Below, piece after piece: positions 1 to 8,748 of a stretch of 64,000 bases of DNA. The notes below the pieces were generated by a model that was not told the DNA's origin, searched no databases, and saw only the letters and a program-made list of their open reading frames with translations. The stretch is taken from NCBI GenBank assembly GCA_018780035.1, contig JADMKE010000028.1, positions 45,170-109,169 on the forward strand. The letters run 5' to 3'. Each line of letters begins with the position of its first letter. The first letter of the stretch is position 1. Made by a program: the position numbers and the translations under genes. The DNA comes from Candidatus Sericytochromatia bacterium (GTDB lineage: Bacteria > Cyanobacteriota > Sericytochromatia > UBA7694).

Positions 1-1
1 T

Positions 2-3000
2 CGCAAAGATCTACGGGCCTTGGGAATCAGCGATCAAGAAGAGCAGATCGAATCCCAACTCAACCAGGTTTGGCTGGGCACAGATCAACACGGTAATCCG
101 AGCTTTGAGCCTGCAAAAGGGCTGGCCTGGGCCAAAGACAAACCCGTCGAAGAGCGTGCTAGGCTGATCAACAAATTGATGGATCAGGCCACCCACGCGC
201 CCCAAGAAAAATTAATTGAATTGCTCTTGCGTGATGGCATTGGCAAAAATAAAAATGCGCAGGGTTTGGACGATTTCGACCGGATACTTTCACGCACGGA
301 TCCGCGCAGGTTGGCGGCTGAACTCGACGATACTGCAATTAAAAAAGTCTTTGAAACCCTCAAAGCCCGCACCACTCCCGAAGCACTTGAAGCGCTTGAA
401 AAAATAGCCCTCGGTCTGGCAGATGGCAAACGGCTCTCACTCCTGCAAAAAACCACAGGCGCACCGCTGGATTTTGTCAGTCAATTTTCGTCTGAAACCA
501 TCAAAGAAATGGCCGATGCTGTCATGAAAGGCATGACCTTCGGCAAAAAAGAAATTTTTATGACCCGTTTGGTGGTCGATCAGCCCACCGAAAAATTGGC
601 TGAAATTCTGGGCCGGGGTGGCAAAGAATTTGTCGAAAAGCTGGTTTCAGAAATTCCCAAACAAGACACCGCCAAATTATTGGCACGGTTTACCCAGATC
701 GACAAAGCCCTGTCTGAAACCCAAACCCAATTGCAGGCTGCCAAAGCAGCAGGTCAGCCTACAGCAGCCTTGGAACTTAAACAAAAGACCCTGGAGCACG
801 CGCTTGATGTACCCCTGAATAATCTGGCCCGCGTGATTGCTGATCGCAGCAATGCTTGGTTTGGCTCCAGTTATCAAGACGTCATCAAAAATACCTTACA
901 GCCCGAGATTACGCGTCACCTCAGCTCTGAGACCTTGGAGCATGTCTCTCGCCGCCTGATGAACGCGCCCTTTGGCGCACCCGAAGACTCGGCCAAGGCC
1001 CTGGTCAAAGTTTTACAACAGGCCAACCCAGAACAATTTAAACAGCTCATTGGCAACAATACCGACAGCTATATCCGCCAGGTTTTGGCCAGCAGCCTTG
1101 ATGCAGATCAATCCATGGCTCTGATGGAGCGCTTTTTACAAGGAGGCACCCAGCCAGATCGTGCCTTCCAGACCTTTGCCTTGGGCCTGATCGAAAAGGG
1201 CCATGAAGGCACTGTGAAAACCTTTTTGGCGGCCCGGCCCCTGCTTGACCTCTCTGGTGTGCCCGCCCTGCGGGCTGTGGTCAGTGAAAAAACCAGCGCC
1301 ACTTTGCAAAACCTGGTGCGCGACCGGGCCCAAATTGCCAAAATGTCGAACGAAGAAAAAGCCATTATTATCAAATACCTGATGGAAGGTTGGACCACCG
1401 ACCGCACCGAAACCCTGATCAAAGACATCTTGGTGGATACCCACAGCCACAGCCCAAGTCAATTTAAAGAACTGGTCTCGATGATCGATGCCTATAAACT
1501 TGCCAATGAACTCGGTGATGCCTTTATCGCTGGCAAAGGCAATGCAGAATCTCTGCAGGTCTTTGAGTTGATTGCCAAAGATGGCAACCCAGGGGATTTT
1601 GAAGCCTATGCCACCCGTCTTGGGGCCGACGACAATGTCGATGTCTTGTTTAAATTTGTGAACAAACCCGAAAACCAGAAATACATCGCGCAATTGCCCG
1701 CCAAAGCTGTGCAAGAGATGTCTGAAAGTTTAATGGATGGCTATACCGGTGAGCGGGCCGAAATTGCAATCACCAAATTGCTTTTACATTCCTCTGATGG
1801 GGCCTTTGTCAAAATGTTGGCCGACAAAGACTTTTCGGCCTGGATCAGCAAAGAATTGCAAACAGACGAAGCCAAATGGTTTGGCGGCTTGCAAGGTGAA
1901 GCGGATCAACTCAACACGATCATGCGTCGTCTCGGTAAAATGGCAACAGATCAAGAGGGACTTGCTGCCAAACAAAAACGCGGTTTGGCGCTCAGTGAAG
2001 CTGAAAAGGCCCAAGCAGCGCTCAAAACCCAAGTGATTGAAGCCACCAATGCCTTTGGCTTGGCGATTGCCGAGCGGGATTATGGCCGGATTTTACTCAA
2101 AACAGCGACTTCCGCCGACACCGAAGCGGCTGTGCGTTTGATCAGTCCACCCGTGCTCAAAGCCATGATGGAACAATTGATGGCGGGATATACGGGCGAT
2201 GAGTCTGAACGGGCCATCTCTGCGATGTTACAAAAGACCACCCCGACCCAATTGCGGGACTTAACCGACAAACATGTCGGGGGCAAAGCCTTTGTCGAGC
2301 AACTGGGCAATGAACTGACCAGTGCACAATTGCGCGATTTGATGGAAAAAATGATTTCAGATAAATCTGTCAAATCGGGCATGGGTTTTAGCTATTTGGC
2401 CGCTAAATTGGCCAATGATCACGAAGGCGCCACAATCCGAGATTTGATTAGCTCTCGCCCTGAGGTGGTCAGACAAATTCATCCCACTGTCTTGCAGGAT
2501 ATTGCCATCAAACTCTCCAAAGGCTGGACCTCGACCGAATCCCAAGAAGCCATTGCCAAAATTTTAACCAATGCAAGTCCCGAGCAATTGGAGTTGCTGA
2601 TGCAATCCAACGTGGCCGGCAAACCCCAACACGTCTCGGACTATATCGCCGACAATCTGAACGAGGCCCAACTCAAAGGGGTGCTGGCCAATTTTGCCCG
2701 TGGGGCCACCCAGGCGCCGACCAAAGGCACAGGTCTTGACGCCTTTCTGACCTCTTTGGCTCACAAACAACCGGGGGCTATCAGTGGGGTCGATAAAAGT
2801 ATTTTACAAAAGCTCTCCCCTGAAAGCCTGCACGTGGCTACCCGTGAAAGTCTTAAAGCCTGGAAAGACGCCTTTTTAATCGCTGGGCCCCACCAAGAGG
2901 CCCTCAATCATCTTTTAGATACCGCCAAAGACACCCCGACCTTGGCAAAACAATTGGCAGGCCTCGATGGCACGACCCTGGGCCGGGCCGTTGATGACAA

Positions 3001-4093
3001 TCAAACCCGCTTTAACCGGGTTTTTGGCCAATTGCTGAAATCCGGGGACGAAACCCAACTCAAGGCCTTGATCCAATCGGTATCAACACCCACCTTGCAA
3101 AATGCTTGGAACCAACTCAAAACTGAGCGGGTCGCTCCTTCCAGCGCGGTCCGCGAGGTGCTCTTTCAACGTTTTGTCGACAATGGCGATCTCAACCGTG
3201 CCCAAGATATGTTGGTGGGTGTCAAAGGGCTGTCAGGCATGGGCTCTTTGGCCCAGGGGCCCAATGGGAGCAGCATGTTGGGCTATCTCTCATCCCGCAT
3301 GGGCAATTTTAACAAAGACACAGCTCCCAAAGCGGCGGCTTGGATTTTGGCCAATGGCACCCAGAGCCAAGTCGATACCGCCATGAAAAAAATCCAAGCT
3401 GAATTTTACTTTGGCCGGGGGGGTGAGGTGATCAAAAAGGTGATGGACGAAGCCGAGACCCAACAATTGGATATCAAAGGCAAATTGTCGCTGAGTACCC
3501 TGGGATCCATGGTGGGCGCGCTTGATTCCACCTGGACCAAAATGTTTGGCGATTATGCCAGCAATGTCAAATATGTTGGTAAATTGGCGGATATGGTGGA
3601 TATCAATGGCAAAGCTGCGATTATCAGCGACCTGATGAGTGGCTGGACTCCCGGTGAAGCTGAGACACTGATCCACGATATCTTCAAACAGACCACCGAT
3701 CCCAAGACCTTTACCCATTTGGTTGATAAAGTTGGCCCTGCGCGGATCTCCTCAGAACTTGAAGCCCGGGCCGAATTGGGACGGGTGATGGCCTTTGTGG
3801 TTGAACGATACAATGCCCAAGACAGTCTTAAAGGCCGCGATGACGATGCTGTGCTCAAAGAAATCATGAATCAGTGGGGCGGCACCAGTATCAAGTCCGA
3901 TGATGTGATTTGGCAAATGCTCAAACAATTGGATCGCGATGGCAAATTGGGGCAATTGCGCCAATCGGTCAACAATGGCACCCTCGATACCATGATCGAT
4001 TGGAGCAATGACGCCTTCCGAGATGGCAATCTCTTTGAATTGGACGCTGAGAGTGAATGGAGTATTCGCCAGCTCAACGCCGCCAAACGTTAA
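2..4093 (+). CDS. Giant helical repeat protein, 5' end outside window
   Basis: The frame is open to the left edge, so only the C-terminal part (about 1360 residues) is visible. The first possible start in view is TTG at 20, which has no ribosome binding site, so the real start probably lies outside. No signal peptide or membrane segment is seen. The chain looks all-helical, rich in Lys, Gln, Ala and Leu. A diverged repeat is visible with core L-M-x-G-[WY]-T, then an acidic residue and a helix of type [AL]-I-x-x-[IL]-L. Clear copies start near 1379, 1730, 2177, 2513 and 3632, weaker ones near 176, 520 and 955. The core faintly recalls annexin repeats (G-T-D-E then a helix), but I did not establish calcium ligands. 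I do not recognise a family and propose no function. The length, repeats and lack of any enzymatic motif suggest a scaffold or secreted/surface protein; this is inference. Confidence 0.8.
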   Translation, partial: RKDLRALGISDQEEQIESQLNQVWLGTDQHGNPSFEPAKGLAWAKDKPVEERARLINKLMDQATHAPQEKLIELLLRDGIGKNKNAQGLDDFDRILSRTDPRRLAAELDDTAIKKVFETLKARTTPEALEALEKIALGLADGKRLSLLQKTTGAPLDFVSQFSSETIKEMADAVMKGMTFGKKEIFMTRLVVDQPTEKLAEILGRGGKEFVEKLVSEIPKQDTAKLLARFTQIDKALSETQTQLQAAKAAGQPTAALELKQKTLEHALDVPLNNLARVIADRSNAWFGSSYQDVIKNTLQPEITRHLSSETLEHVSRRLMNAPFGAPEDSAKALVKVLQQANPEQFKQLIGNNTDSYIRQVLASSLDADQSMALMERFLQGGTQPDRAFQTFALGLIEKGHEGTVKTFLAARPLLDLSGVPALRAVVSEKTSATLQNLVRDRAQIAKMSNEEKAIIIKYLMEGWTTDRTETLIKDILVDTHSHSPSQFKELVSMIDAYKLANELGDAFIAGKGNAESLQVFELIAKDGNPGDFEAYATRLGADDNVDVLFKFVNKPENQKYIAQLPAKAVQEMSESLMDGYTGERAEIAITKLLLHSSDGAFVKMLADKDFSAWISKELQTDEAKWFGGLQGEADQLNTIMRRLGKMATDQEGLAAKQKRGLALSEAEKAQAALKTQVIEATNAFGLAIAERDYGRILLKTATSADTEAAVRLISPPVLKAMMEQLMAGYTGDESERAISAMLQKTTPTQLRDLTDKHVGGKAFVEQLGNELTSAQLRDLMEKMISDKSVKSGMGFSYLAAKLANDHEGATIRDLISSRPEVVRQIHPTVLQDIAIKLSKGWTSTESQEAIAKILTNASPEQLELLMQSNVAGKPQHVSDYIADNLNEAQLKGVLANFARGATQAPTKGTGLDAFLTSLAHKQPGAISGVDKSILQKLSPESLHVATRESLKAWKDAFLIAGPHQEALNHLLDTAKDTPTLAKQLAGLDGTTLGRAVDDNQTRFNRVFGQLLKSGDETQLKALIQSVSTPTLQNAWNQLKTERVAPSSAVREVLFQRFVDNGDLNRAQDMLVGVKGLSGMGSLAQGPNGSSMLGYLSSRMGNFNKDTAPKAAAWILANGTQSQVDTAMKKIQAEFYFGRGGEVIKKVMDEAETQQLDIKGKLSLSTLGSMVGALDSTWTKMFGDYASNVKYVGKLADMVDINGKAAIISDLMSGWTPGEAETLIHDIFKQTTDPKTFTHLVDKVGPARISSELEARAELGRVMAFVVERYNAQDSLKGRDDDAVLKEIMNQWGGTSIKSDDVIWQMLKQLDRDGKLGQLRQSVNNGTLDTMIDWSNDAFRDGNLFELDAESEWSIRQLNAAKR

Positions 4094-4101
4094 GTTTACT
4101 C

Positions 4102-4125
4102 AGGGGCGCTTATGACTCCGCCCCT
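4102..4125 (+). terminator. GC hairpin after the giant gene
   Basis: AGGGGCG and CGCCCCT form a perfect 7-bp stem around a 10-base loop, nine bases after the stop codon at 4093. It is not followed by a T run, so it is at best a weak or Rho-assisted terminator. Confidence 0.3.
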
Positions 4126-4199
4126 CCACTCTTGCACTCACTTGTCTTCCCACTTGTCCTCTCTTGGGCAAGCATAGGCAAACCTTGGGCGCTCTTACA

Positions 4200-4223
4200 C
4201 TCCCTGAGCGGAGCCGAAGGGAG
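4200..4223. repeat. Palindromic intergenic element
   Basis: CTCCCT and AGGGAG flank a 12-base GAGCGGAGCCGA core, giving a hairpin just upstream of the kinase promoter. The CCCTGAGCGGAGCCGAAGGG type is a pattern I remember from dispersed intergenic palindromes of other bacteria. Only one copy is seen in this window, so its repeat status here is unproven. Confidence 0.35.
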
Positions 4224-4225
4224 CG

Positions 4226-4234
4226 TGGCATAAT
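4226..4234 (+). promoter_or_regulatory. Extended -10 promoter of the tandem kinase
   Basis: TGG-CATAAT is an extended -10 element. Its 3' end lies 6 bases before the ATG at 4241, so transcription would start at or next to the A of the start codon and the mRNA could be leaderless. No convincing -35 is seen. The same TGGCATAAT string precedes the antiporter gene at 15989. Confidence 0.4.
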
Positions 4235-4240
4235 AGGGAC

Positions 4241-6598
4241 ATGGTAGATCTCCCCGCTCAGCCTTTACTCAAACAGCGCTATTTGCTGCAAACCTGTCTG
4301 GCCCAGGGCACTGATAGTGCCACTTATGTTGCTTTGGATCAAGAGAATCAGCAAGATTGTATTGTCAAAGTGCTTAGATTGGGCCAAATAGAGCACTGGA
4401 AACGCTTGGAGTTGTTTCGCCGTGAAGCGCGGATCTTGGCCAATCTGGATCATCCCCAAATTCCGGTCCTCTTGGATTATTTTGAAACCGAAGACCCCCA
4501 GGGCAAAAATGTCTGTCTTGTGACTGAAAAAGTGCCCGGAAACTCGCTTCAGCAGCGGGTCGAAGAGGGACTTGGGCTGAGCGAAGAATTTTGCTATTTA
4601 ATCGCTGTTCAGATTTTGCATATTTTAATCTATTTACATAGTTTGCAACCGCCAGTGATTCACCGAGATATCAAACCCTCCAATTTATTGCTCGACGAAA
4701 ATGGCTGTATCTATCTGATCGACTTTGGCGGTGTGCAGGATATTTTGCGTCCGGCTGGGACTGGGGGTTCCACAGTGATTGGCACCTTTGGTTTTATGGC
4801 CCCAGAGCAATACAGTGGCCGGGCGCTGCCTCAAACGGATCTCTATGCACTCGGGGCCACTTTGGTCTATTTGCTTTCGGGCTTGGAGCCGATGCAATTG
4901 CCCAACCCTGATTTATTGCTGGATTTTCGGCCTTTTGTTCAAGCTTCTGAGCGCTTTTGCAATTGGGTAGAACAGCTGATTCTGCCTTCATTGGAGCAGC
5001 GTTTTTACAGCGCTGAAGAAGCCTTACAGGTTTTAGAAGAAATTCTGCCCGTCTTTGCCCGCACCCTTTCGCTTCCTGCCATCCAAAAGGCCACATCTCA
5101 AGCGGTGTTGCGCCCCCAGACGGCTGAATTGGTGCCCGCCAAAGAGGAAGCACCAATTCAGCCTGATGCCAGTTGGGTATTGCCACTCCAAAGTCAAATT
5201 GAAAATGGGGGATTGGTCTACAAAATTGAACAGATCTTGGCTGTCAGTTCTCTGGCTGTAACCTATAAGGCGCAGCGCATGGGGGATCAAAAGCCTGTGA
5301 TTCTCAAAGAATTGCATTTTGATCGGCTGCAACATTGGAAAGGATATGAACTCTTTGAACGTGAGATGAAAATCTTGAGTCAATTGCACAACCCACGCAC
5401 GCCCCGGCTCTACGATTTTTTCGAAAGGCAAACCCAAGGCCACCGCTGCTTTTATATGGTCACCAGTTTTTTGGCTGGCCAATCTCTGGCAGAAAAACTG
5501 CGCTTGGGCTGGCGTCCAACGGAGGTTCAGGTGCGCAATTTGGCCCGGCAGATGCTGGATATCCTTGTGGATCTACATGAAAGGGAACCCATGGTCATTC
5601 ACCGGGATATCAAACCCTCGAATATTTTGGTGGATTCCAAAGACAGCCCCTCTTTGGTGGATTTTGGGGCAGTGCAGGAGGCGATGCGGGAGCAAGGCGG
5701 TGGGGGCTCTACGGTGATCGGCACCTTTGGTTATATGGCCCCAGAACAGTTTTTGGGCCAGGCCACCCCCCAATCAGATCTCTACGGTTTGGGAACGACG
5801 CTGCTGCATATCTTATCGGGCAGGGTGCCTGCCGAAATGACTCACAGTGATGGCTTGGACTTAAAATTTGAAGAACTGGTCAATTGTTCTGAGGGGCTGA
5901 AAGGCTGGCTCAAAAAAATGGTGGCTGCCAACCCCAACGAACGTTATTTCTCGGCCCGAGAAGCCCGACGTGTCTTGGTGCGCTTAGATGAGTTTCGGGC
6001 GGCTGTGGTGTTAGACAGTGAGTTGCCCTTTAAAGCGGATCCCGCCTTGATGATTGAAAATCTGCCCGATAAATTGGTTTTGAACCTATTGCCTACCTAT
6101 CACGATTACAAAGCCCAATTATTGATGCTGGGATGTCTGAATTTGGTTGCCCTGCCATTTCTGGCGATTGTTCCCAATTTGGGGCCATTTTTGGTTTTGG
6201 CGCTGATCGGGGGCAGTGTGGTTCAGATTCAGGCCCACCGCATAGAAGGGCAGAAAACCCAAATGAAAATCGAGGTTTCAACGGAAGGGCTCACTTTGCA
6301 GGCCTGGCGAGAAAACACCCAAGGCAAACACGAAATGCTCGAAACCATGGACATTCCGCTCAATGCAATTGAATCTTTTGCTCTCAACCAATCCACAGTG
6401 CACAACCGCCTGCAAGTACGCGTGCGCCACAGCGAAAATGAAATGAGCATGTTGTGCCGCTCTCAATTACCTCTGACCAATAACAGTGAAAAAGCCCAGT
6501 TTATTCTCCAAAAACTTCAGGCCGCCGTAGATATCTATCAGCGGCGCCGAAAACGCCAAATCGAAAAGGGACTCAGAGAGGGTAATTCGCAGCCTTGA
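4241..6598 (+). CDS. Tandem double Ser/Thr protein kinase, membrane-anchored
   Basis: One 785-residue protein carries two complete eukaryotic-like protein kinase domains. Domain 1 (about 9-275) has the ATP lysine K43 (in VKVL), HRDIKPSN from H141, the DFG aspartate D161 and MAPEQ. Domain 2 (about 325-590) repeats the set: K356, HRDIKPSN from H454, D474 (in VDFGAVQ) and MAPEQ. Both therefore look catalytically competent. A hydrophobic hairpin at about 625-665 should anchor the protein in the membrane, leaving a short C-terminal domain (about 670-760) of unknown type. The glycine loop is degenerate in both domains. The style resembles cyanobacterial kinases. Substrates are unknown. The 3' end overlaps the convergent maf gene by 26 bp. 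Two active kinase domains in one chain suggest trans- or cis-phosphorylation; that is inference. Confidence 0.93.
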   Translation: MVDLPAQPLLKQRYLLQTCLAQGTDSATYVALDQENQQDCIVKVLRLGQIEHWKRLELFRREARILANLDHPQIPVLLDYFETEDPQGKNVCLVTEKVPGNSLQQRVEEGLGLSEEFCYLIAVQILHILIYLHSLQPPVIHRDIKPSNLLLDENGCIYLIDFGGVQDILRPAGTGGSTVIGTFGFMAPEQYSGRALPQTDLYALGATLVYLLSGLEPMQLPNPDLLLDFRPFVQASERFCNWVEQLILPSLEQRFYSAEEALQVLEEILPVFARTLSLPAIQKATSQAVLRPQTAELVPAKEEAPIQPDASWVLPLQSQIENGGLVYKIEQILAVSSLAVTYKAQRMGDQKPVILKELHFDRLQHWKGYELFEREMKILSQLHNPRTPRLYDFFERQTQGHRCFYMVTSFLAGQSLAEKLRLGWRPTEVQVRNLARQMLDILVDLHEREPMVIHRDIKPSNILVDSKDSPSLVDFGAVQEAMREQGGGGSTVIGTFGYMAPEQFLGQATPQSDLYGLGTTLLHILSGRVPAEMTHSDGLDLKFEELVNCSEGLKGWLKKMVAANPNERYFSAREARRVLVRLDEFRAAVVLDSELPFKADPALMIENLPDKLVLNLLPTYHDYKAQLLMLGCLNLVALPFLAIVPNLGPFLVLALIGGSVVQIQAHRIEGQKTQMKIEVSTEGLTLQAWRENTQGKHEMLETMDIPLNAIESFALNQSTVHNRLQVRVRHSENEMSMLCRSQLPLTNNSEKAQFILQKLQAAVDIYQRRRKRQIEKGLREGNSQP

Positions 6599-7151
6599 GC
6601 AGATTTTCGACTGTATCCAAAGGCAGGCCAACGATGGTGTCCCAGCGACCTTCTACCACTTCAACAAAGGCAGCTGCGCCCCCTTGGATCGCATAAGCTC
6701 CAGCTTTGTCCATGGGCTCTCCACCGGCGATATAGTCTAAAATTTCTTGCTCGCTGAGTTTACGCATTTTGACCCGGCTTAATCCGTGGCCACTGTAATT
6801 TTGGGGAGGAAGACCTGTTTTGACAAGCGCCACACCGGTTAAGACTTCGTGCCATTGGTCTGAGAGTTTTTCGAGCATGCGTTGTGCATCTGCCGCATCG
6901 GTGGGTTTGCCCAAAATCTCGCCATCAACGACCACCACGGTATCTGCGCCGAGCACGTATGAATTGTGTGGCTCCAATTCTGCAACCGCCTGTGCTTTGC
7001 GCAGAGAGAGTTCTTCAATTTGGGCACTTAAATCCGCGAGATGGGGATTGAGGTCTTCGGGAATATCTGCGGCCCGAATCAAAAATTCCCTCACCAACTC
7101 AGACAGCAGCTCCTTGCGGCGGGGAGAGGCCGAAGCGAGAATCAGACCCAT
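6573..7151 (-). CDS. maf: Maf family nucleotide pyrophosphatase
   Basis: A 192-residue cytoplasmic protein matching the Maf/YhdE family, which hydrolyses non-canonical or methylated nucleoside triphosphates to monophosphates and so cleans the nucleotide pool; some members affect cell division. The N-terminal MGLILASASPRRKELL signature is intact, followed by the GADTVVVVDGEILGKP segment with the catalytic aspartate, the S-D-x-x-H-E-V-x-T-G segment and the A-G-A-Y-A-I-Q-G-x-A motif near the C terminus. Length is normal for the family. It sits 5 bp upstream of a lipoprotein gene on the same strand in the opposite order (lipoprotein first), so the two are probably co-transcribed from the lipoprotein promoter. 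The 3' end overlaps the convergent kinase gene. Confidence 0.95.
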   Translation of the reverse strand: MGLILASASPRRKELLSELVREFLIRAADIPEDLNPHLADLSAQIEELSLRKAQAVAELEPHNSYVLGADTVVVVDGEILGKPTDAADAQRMLEKLSDQWHEVLTGVALVKTGLPPQNYSGHGLSRVKMRKLSEQEILDYIAGGEPMDKAGAYAIQGGAAAFVEVVEGRWDTIVGLPLDTVENLLKAANYPL

Positions 7152-7156
7152 GGTGT

Positions 7157-7789
7157 TTAAAGAGACGTACTGGGTTTTTCGGGTTCGCTGGGTGCGGGCG
7201 ACTCGGTCTTGGCTGATTGCTCTAAAGCGCTATCTGAACTTTGCTCAGACTTGTTCTCTGGGGTGGTCTCTGTGTTGGTCTTCTCTTTGCTTTCAGCAGA
7301 GGCACGGGTATTTAAACTCTGATCAATTTCAGCTTGGTTGCGCAATGTGCGATCGTTCAAGAGAGAACTGTCGGTAGAACCTGTATCGGGTTTGGTTGCG
7401 GCTTCTTTGGCGGTGCCAGAAATCAAATCCAGGGCATTTTGGTCCATTTTCTGTTCAATTTTCTGATTGGCACTGAAACGGCGATCATAACTCAAAGAGG
7501 GATCAATCTGGTCGCCCATGACCAATTTGTCTAAATTGGCAGGTTCAAGGGTTTTGGTCGGGTCGAGAATGGCGCTGAGGCGATCGGCACTCTCTTGAAT
7601 TTTCTGATCAATTTGTTTGAGTCGGGTCAATTTGCGTTCTTCAGAGGTATTTGCTCCCGCATCGACACTGATGGCATTGGCGCCACCTGAGCCACTTACG
7701 CCAAACACGCCAACAGGTACACGGTTGCAGCCCACCAGAGAAGCGAAAATCAGGGTCAGTCCGCAGATTTGCAAGAGGTGGTTTTTCAT
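7157..7789 (-). CDS. Lipoprotein of unknown function
   Basis: A 210-residue protein starts with a lipoprotein signal (MKNHLLQICGLTLIFASLVG-C), with cysteine 21 in a good lipobox (LVGC). The mature part is polar and of low complexity at its C terminus (rich in Ser, Glu, Pro and Thr), with short helical stretches predicted near residues 50-110 (KLTRLKQIDQKIQES). No enzyme motif is seen and I do not recognise a family. It is followed after 5 bp by maf, so both may form one transcript. A likely -10 element (TATAAT on the minus strand, 7822-7827) lies about 33 bp upstream of the start. Probably an envelope-attached protein. Confidence 0.75.
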   Translation of the reverse strand: MKNHLLQICGLTLIFASLVGCNRVPVGVFGVSGSGGANAISVDAGANTSEERKLTRLKQIDQKIQESADRLSAILDPTKTLEPANLDKLVMGDQIDPSLSYDRRFSANQKIEQKMDQNALDLISGTAKEAATKPDTGSTDSSLLNDRTLRNQAEIDQSLNTRASAESKEKTNTETTPENKSEQSSDSALEQSAKTESPAPSEPEKPSTSL

Positions 7790-7821
7790 TGCCGTTTTCC
7801 TTTACTTAATCACTACTTAAA

Positions 7822-7827
7822 ATTATA
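7822..7827 (-). promoter_or_regulatory. -10 element for lipoprotein-maf
   Basis: A consensus TATAAT is present on the minus strand (ATTATA on the plus strand), 33 bp before the lipoprotein start. The -35 region is poor. Confidence 0.35.
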
Positions 7828-7882
7828 ACATGGGCTTCTGGCGATCCTACAAAAAATAAGCAAATTACCCATTTCTTTTGAA

Positions 7883-7919
7883 TTCTTAAGAAACCCTAAG
7901 AATACCTTTAGGTATTCTT
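7883..7919. promoter_or_regulatory. Two adjacent palindromes, candidate operator
   Basis: TTCTTAAGAA (7883-7892) is a perfect 10-bp palindrome. Five bases on, AAGAATACCT-TT-AGGTATTCTT (7898-7919) is a perfect 10-bp inverted repeat with a 2-base centre. Both lie 53-89 bp upstream of the gene at 7972 and away from any coding region. A tract of this symmetry without a T tail fits a dimeric regulator site better than a terminator. Confidence 0.45.
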
Positions 7920-7971
7920 TAGTTCATCCGTTTTAGACTGAAGTTAACTTTACAAAATTCAGGAGTGGGTC

Positions 7972-8748
7972 ATGGCACAATCTATTTTTTCAGAGACGCT
8001 CCCCGAAGTCGTGGAGACATTACAGCAGGAGTTGGCTGGTGAAATGGTGGCAATTTATGGACGTCAACAAGCGCCATTTGAATATTTGGTCATCCTCTTT
8101 GATACAGATTTAATCCATTTGGAACATTTAAGGGCTCTGTACCAGCGCATCAAACCGCTGGGGAAATTTCATTTGATAGCCTATTCAGATTTACTCAATC
8201 AAATCAGCTCACAGTCATTGCAAATTGTCGGATTTGCTTATCAGATGCAATTGCTGTGGGGACAAGACGTTTTGGCTGACCATGTGATAGGTCTCAGTCA
8301 TCTCTCAGATGCTTTGGAAAAAGGGCTAAATCAAGAATTAAACCAATTGAAGAGCGAGTTTTTGGAGGCCCCTGTTCCTTTGTCTGTGGGGCCAGTCCTG
8401 AAGAATTCTTGGCTGCGTTTTGAAAACCAGCTTTTACCTGGCCTGATGTTGATCAGCGGTATTTTGACCCCTCCCCCGCCACTGTGGGAAAATCTGGCTC
8501 GGGCCTTTTCTCTGCCCCAAGAAAAGATCTTTCAACAGCTCAAAGCCCTCACACAAACGGACACTGCTGAATCCCAAAACCTGTGGCAACTCTGCTTGGC
8601 TTGGGAAGAAGCCTTAAAAACCCTGATTTTCCAATCGTATAAATTTGCGGGACATTTGCAAGATAAAGAAGTGTCTTTAGGTCAGATTGCGGGTTTGGGG
8701 GCTTTGCTCAAACCATCTTTTCAGCGACTTTGGCCAACGGAAGAATAA
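7972..8748 (+). CDS. Hypothetical protein, 258 aa
   Basis: No family is recognised. The start ATG at 7972 follows a clear AGGAG seven bases upstream. The first 100 residues alternate predicted helix and strand (LVILFDTDLIHLEHL, then GKFHLIAYSDLL), vaguely like the core of a nucleotidyltransferase or flavodoxin-like fold, but no catalytic signature can be pointed to. The rest is helical with tryptophans in PPPLWENLARAF and LWQLCLAWEEA. There is no signal peptide or membrane segment. It has its own upstream region with strong palindromes and ends in a 41-bp overlap with the convergent histidine kinase gene. Confidence 0.7.
   Translation: MAQSIFSETLPEVVETLQQELAGEMVAIYGRQQAPFEYLVILFDTDLIHLEHLRALYQRIKPLGKFHLIAYSDLLNQISSQSLQIVGFAYQMQLLWGQDVLADHVIGLSHLSDALEKGLNQELNQLKSEFLEAPVPLSVGPVLKNSWLRFENQLLPGLMLISGILTPPPPLWENLARAFSLPQEKIFQQLKALTQTDTAESQNLWQLCLAWEEALKTLIFQSYKFAGHLQDKEVSLGQIAGLGALLKPSFQRLWPTEE

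Noticed and set aside
11..4086. Many minus-strand open frames opposite the giant left gene
   Set aside because: They lack ribosome sites, overlap the coding strand fully and have protein composition typical of antisense shadows.
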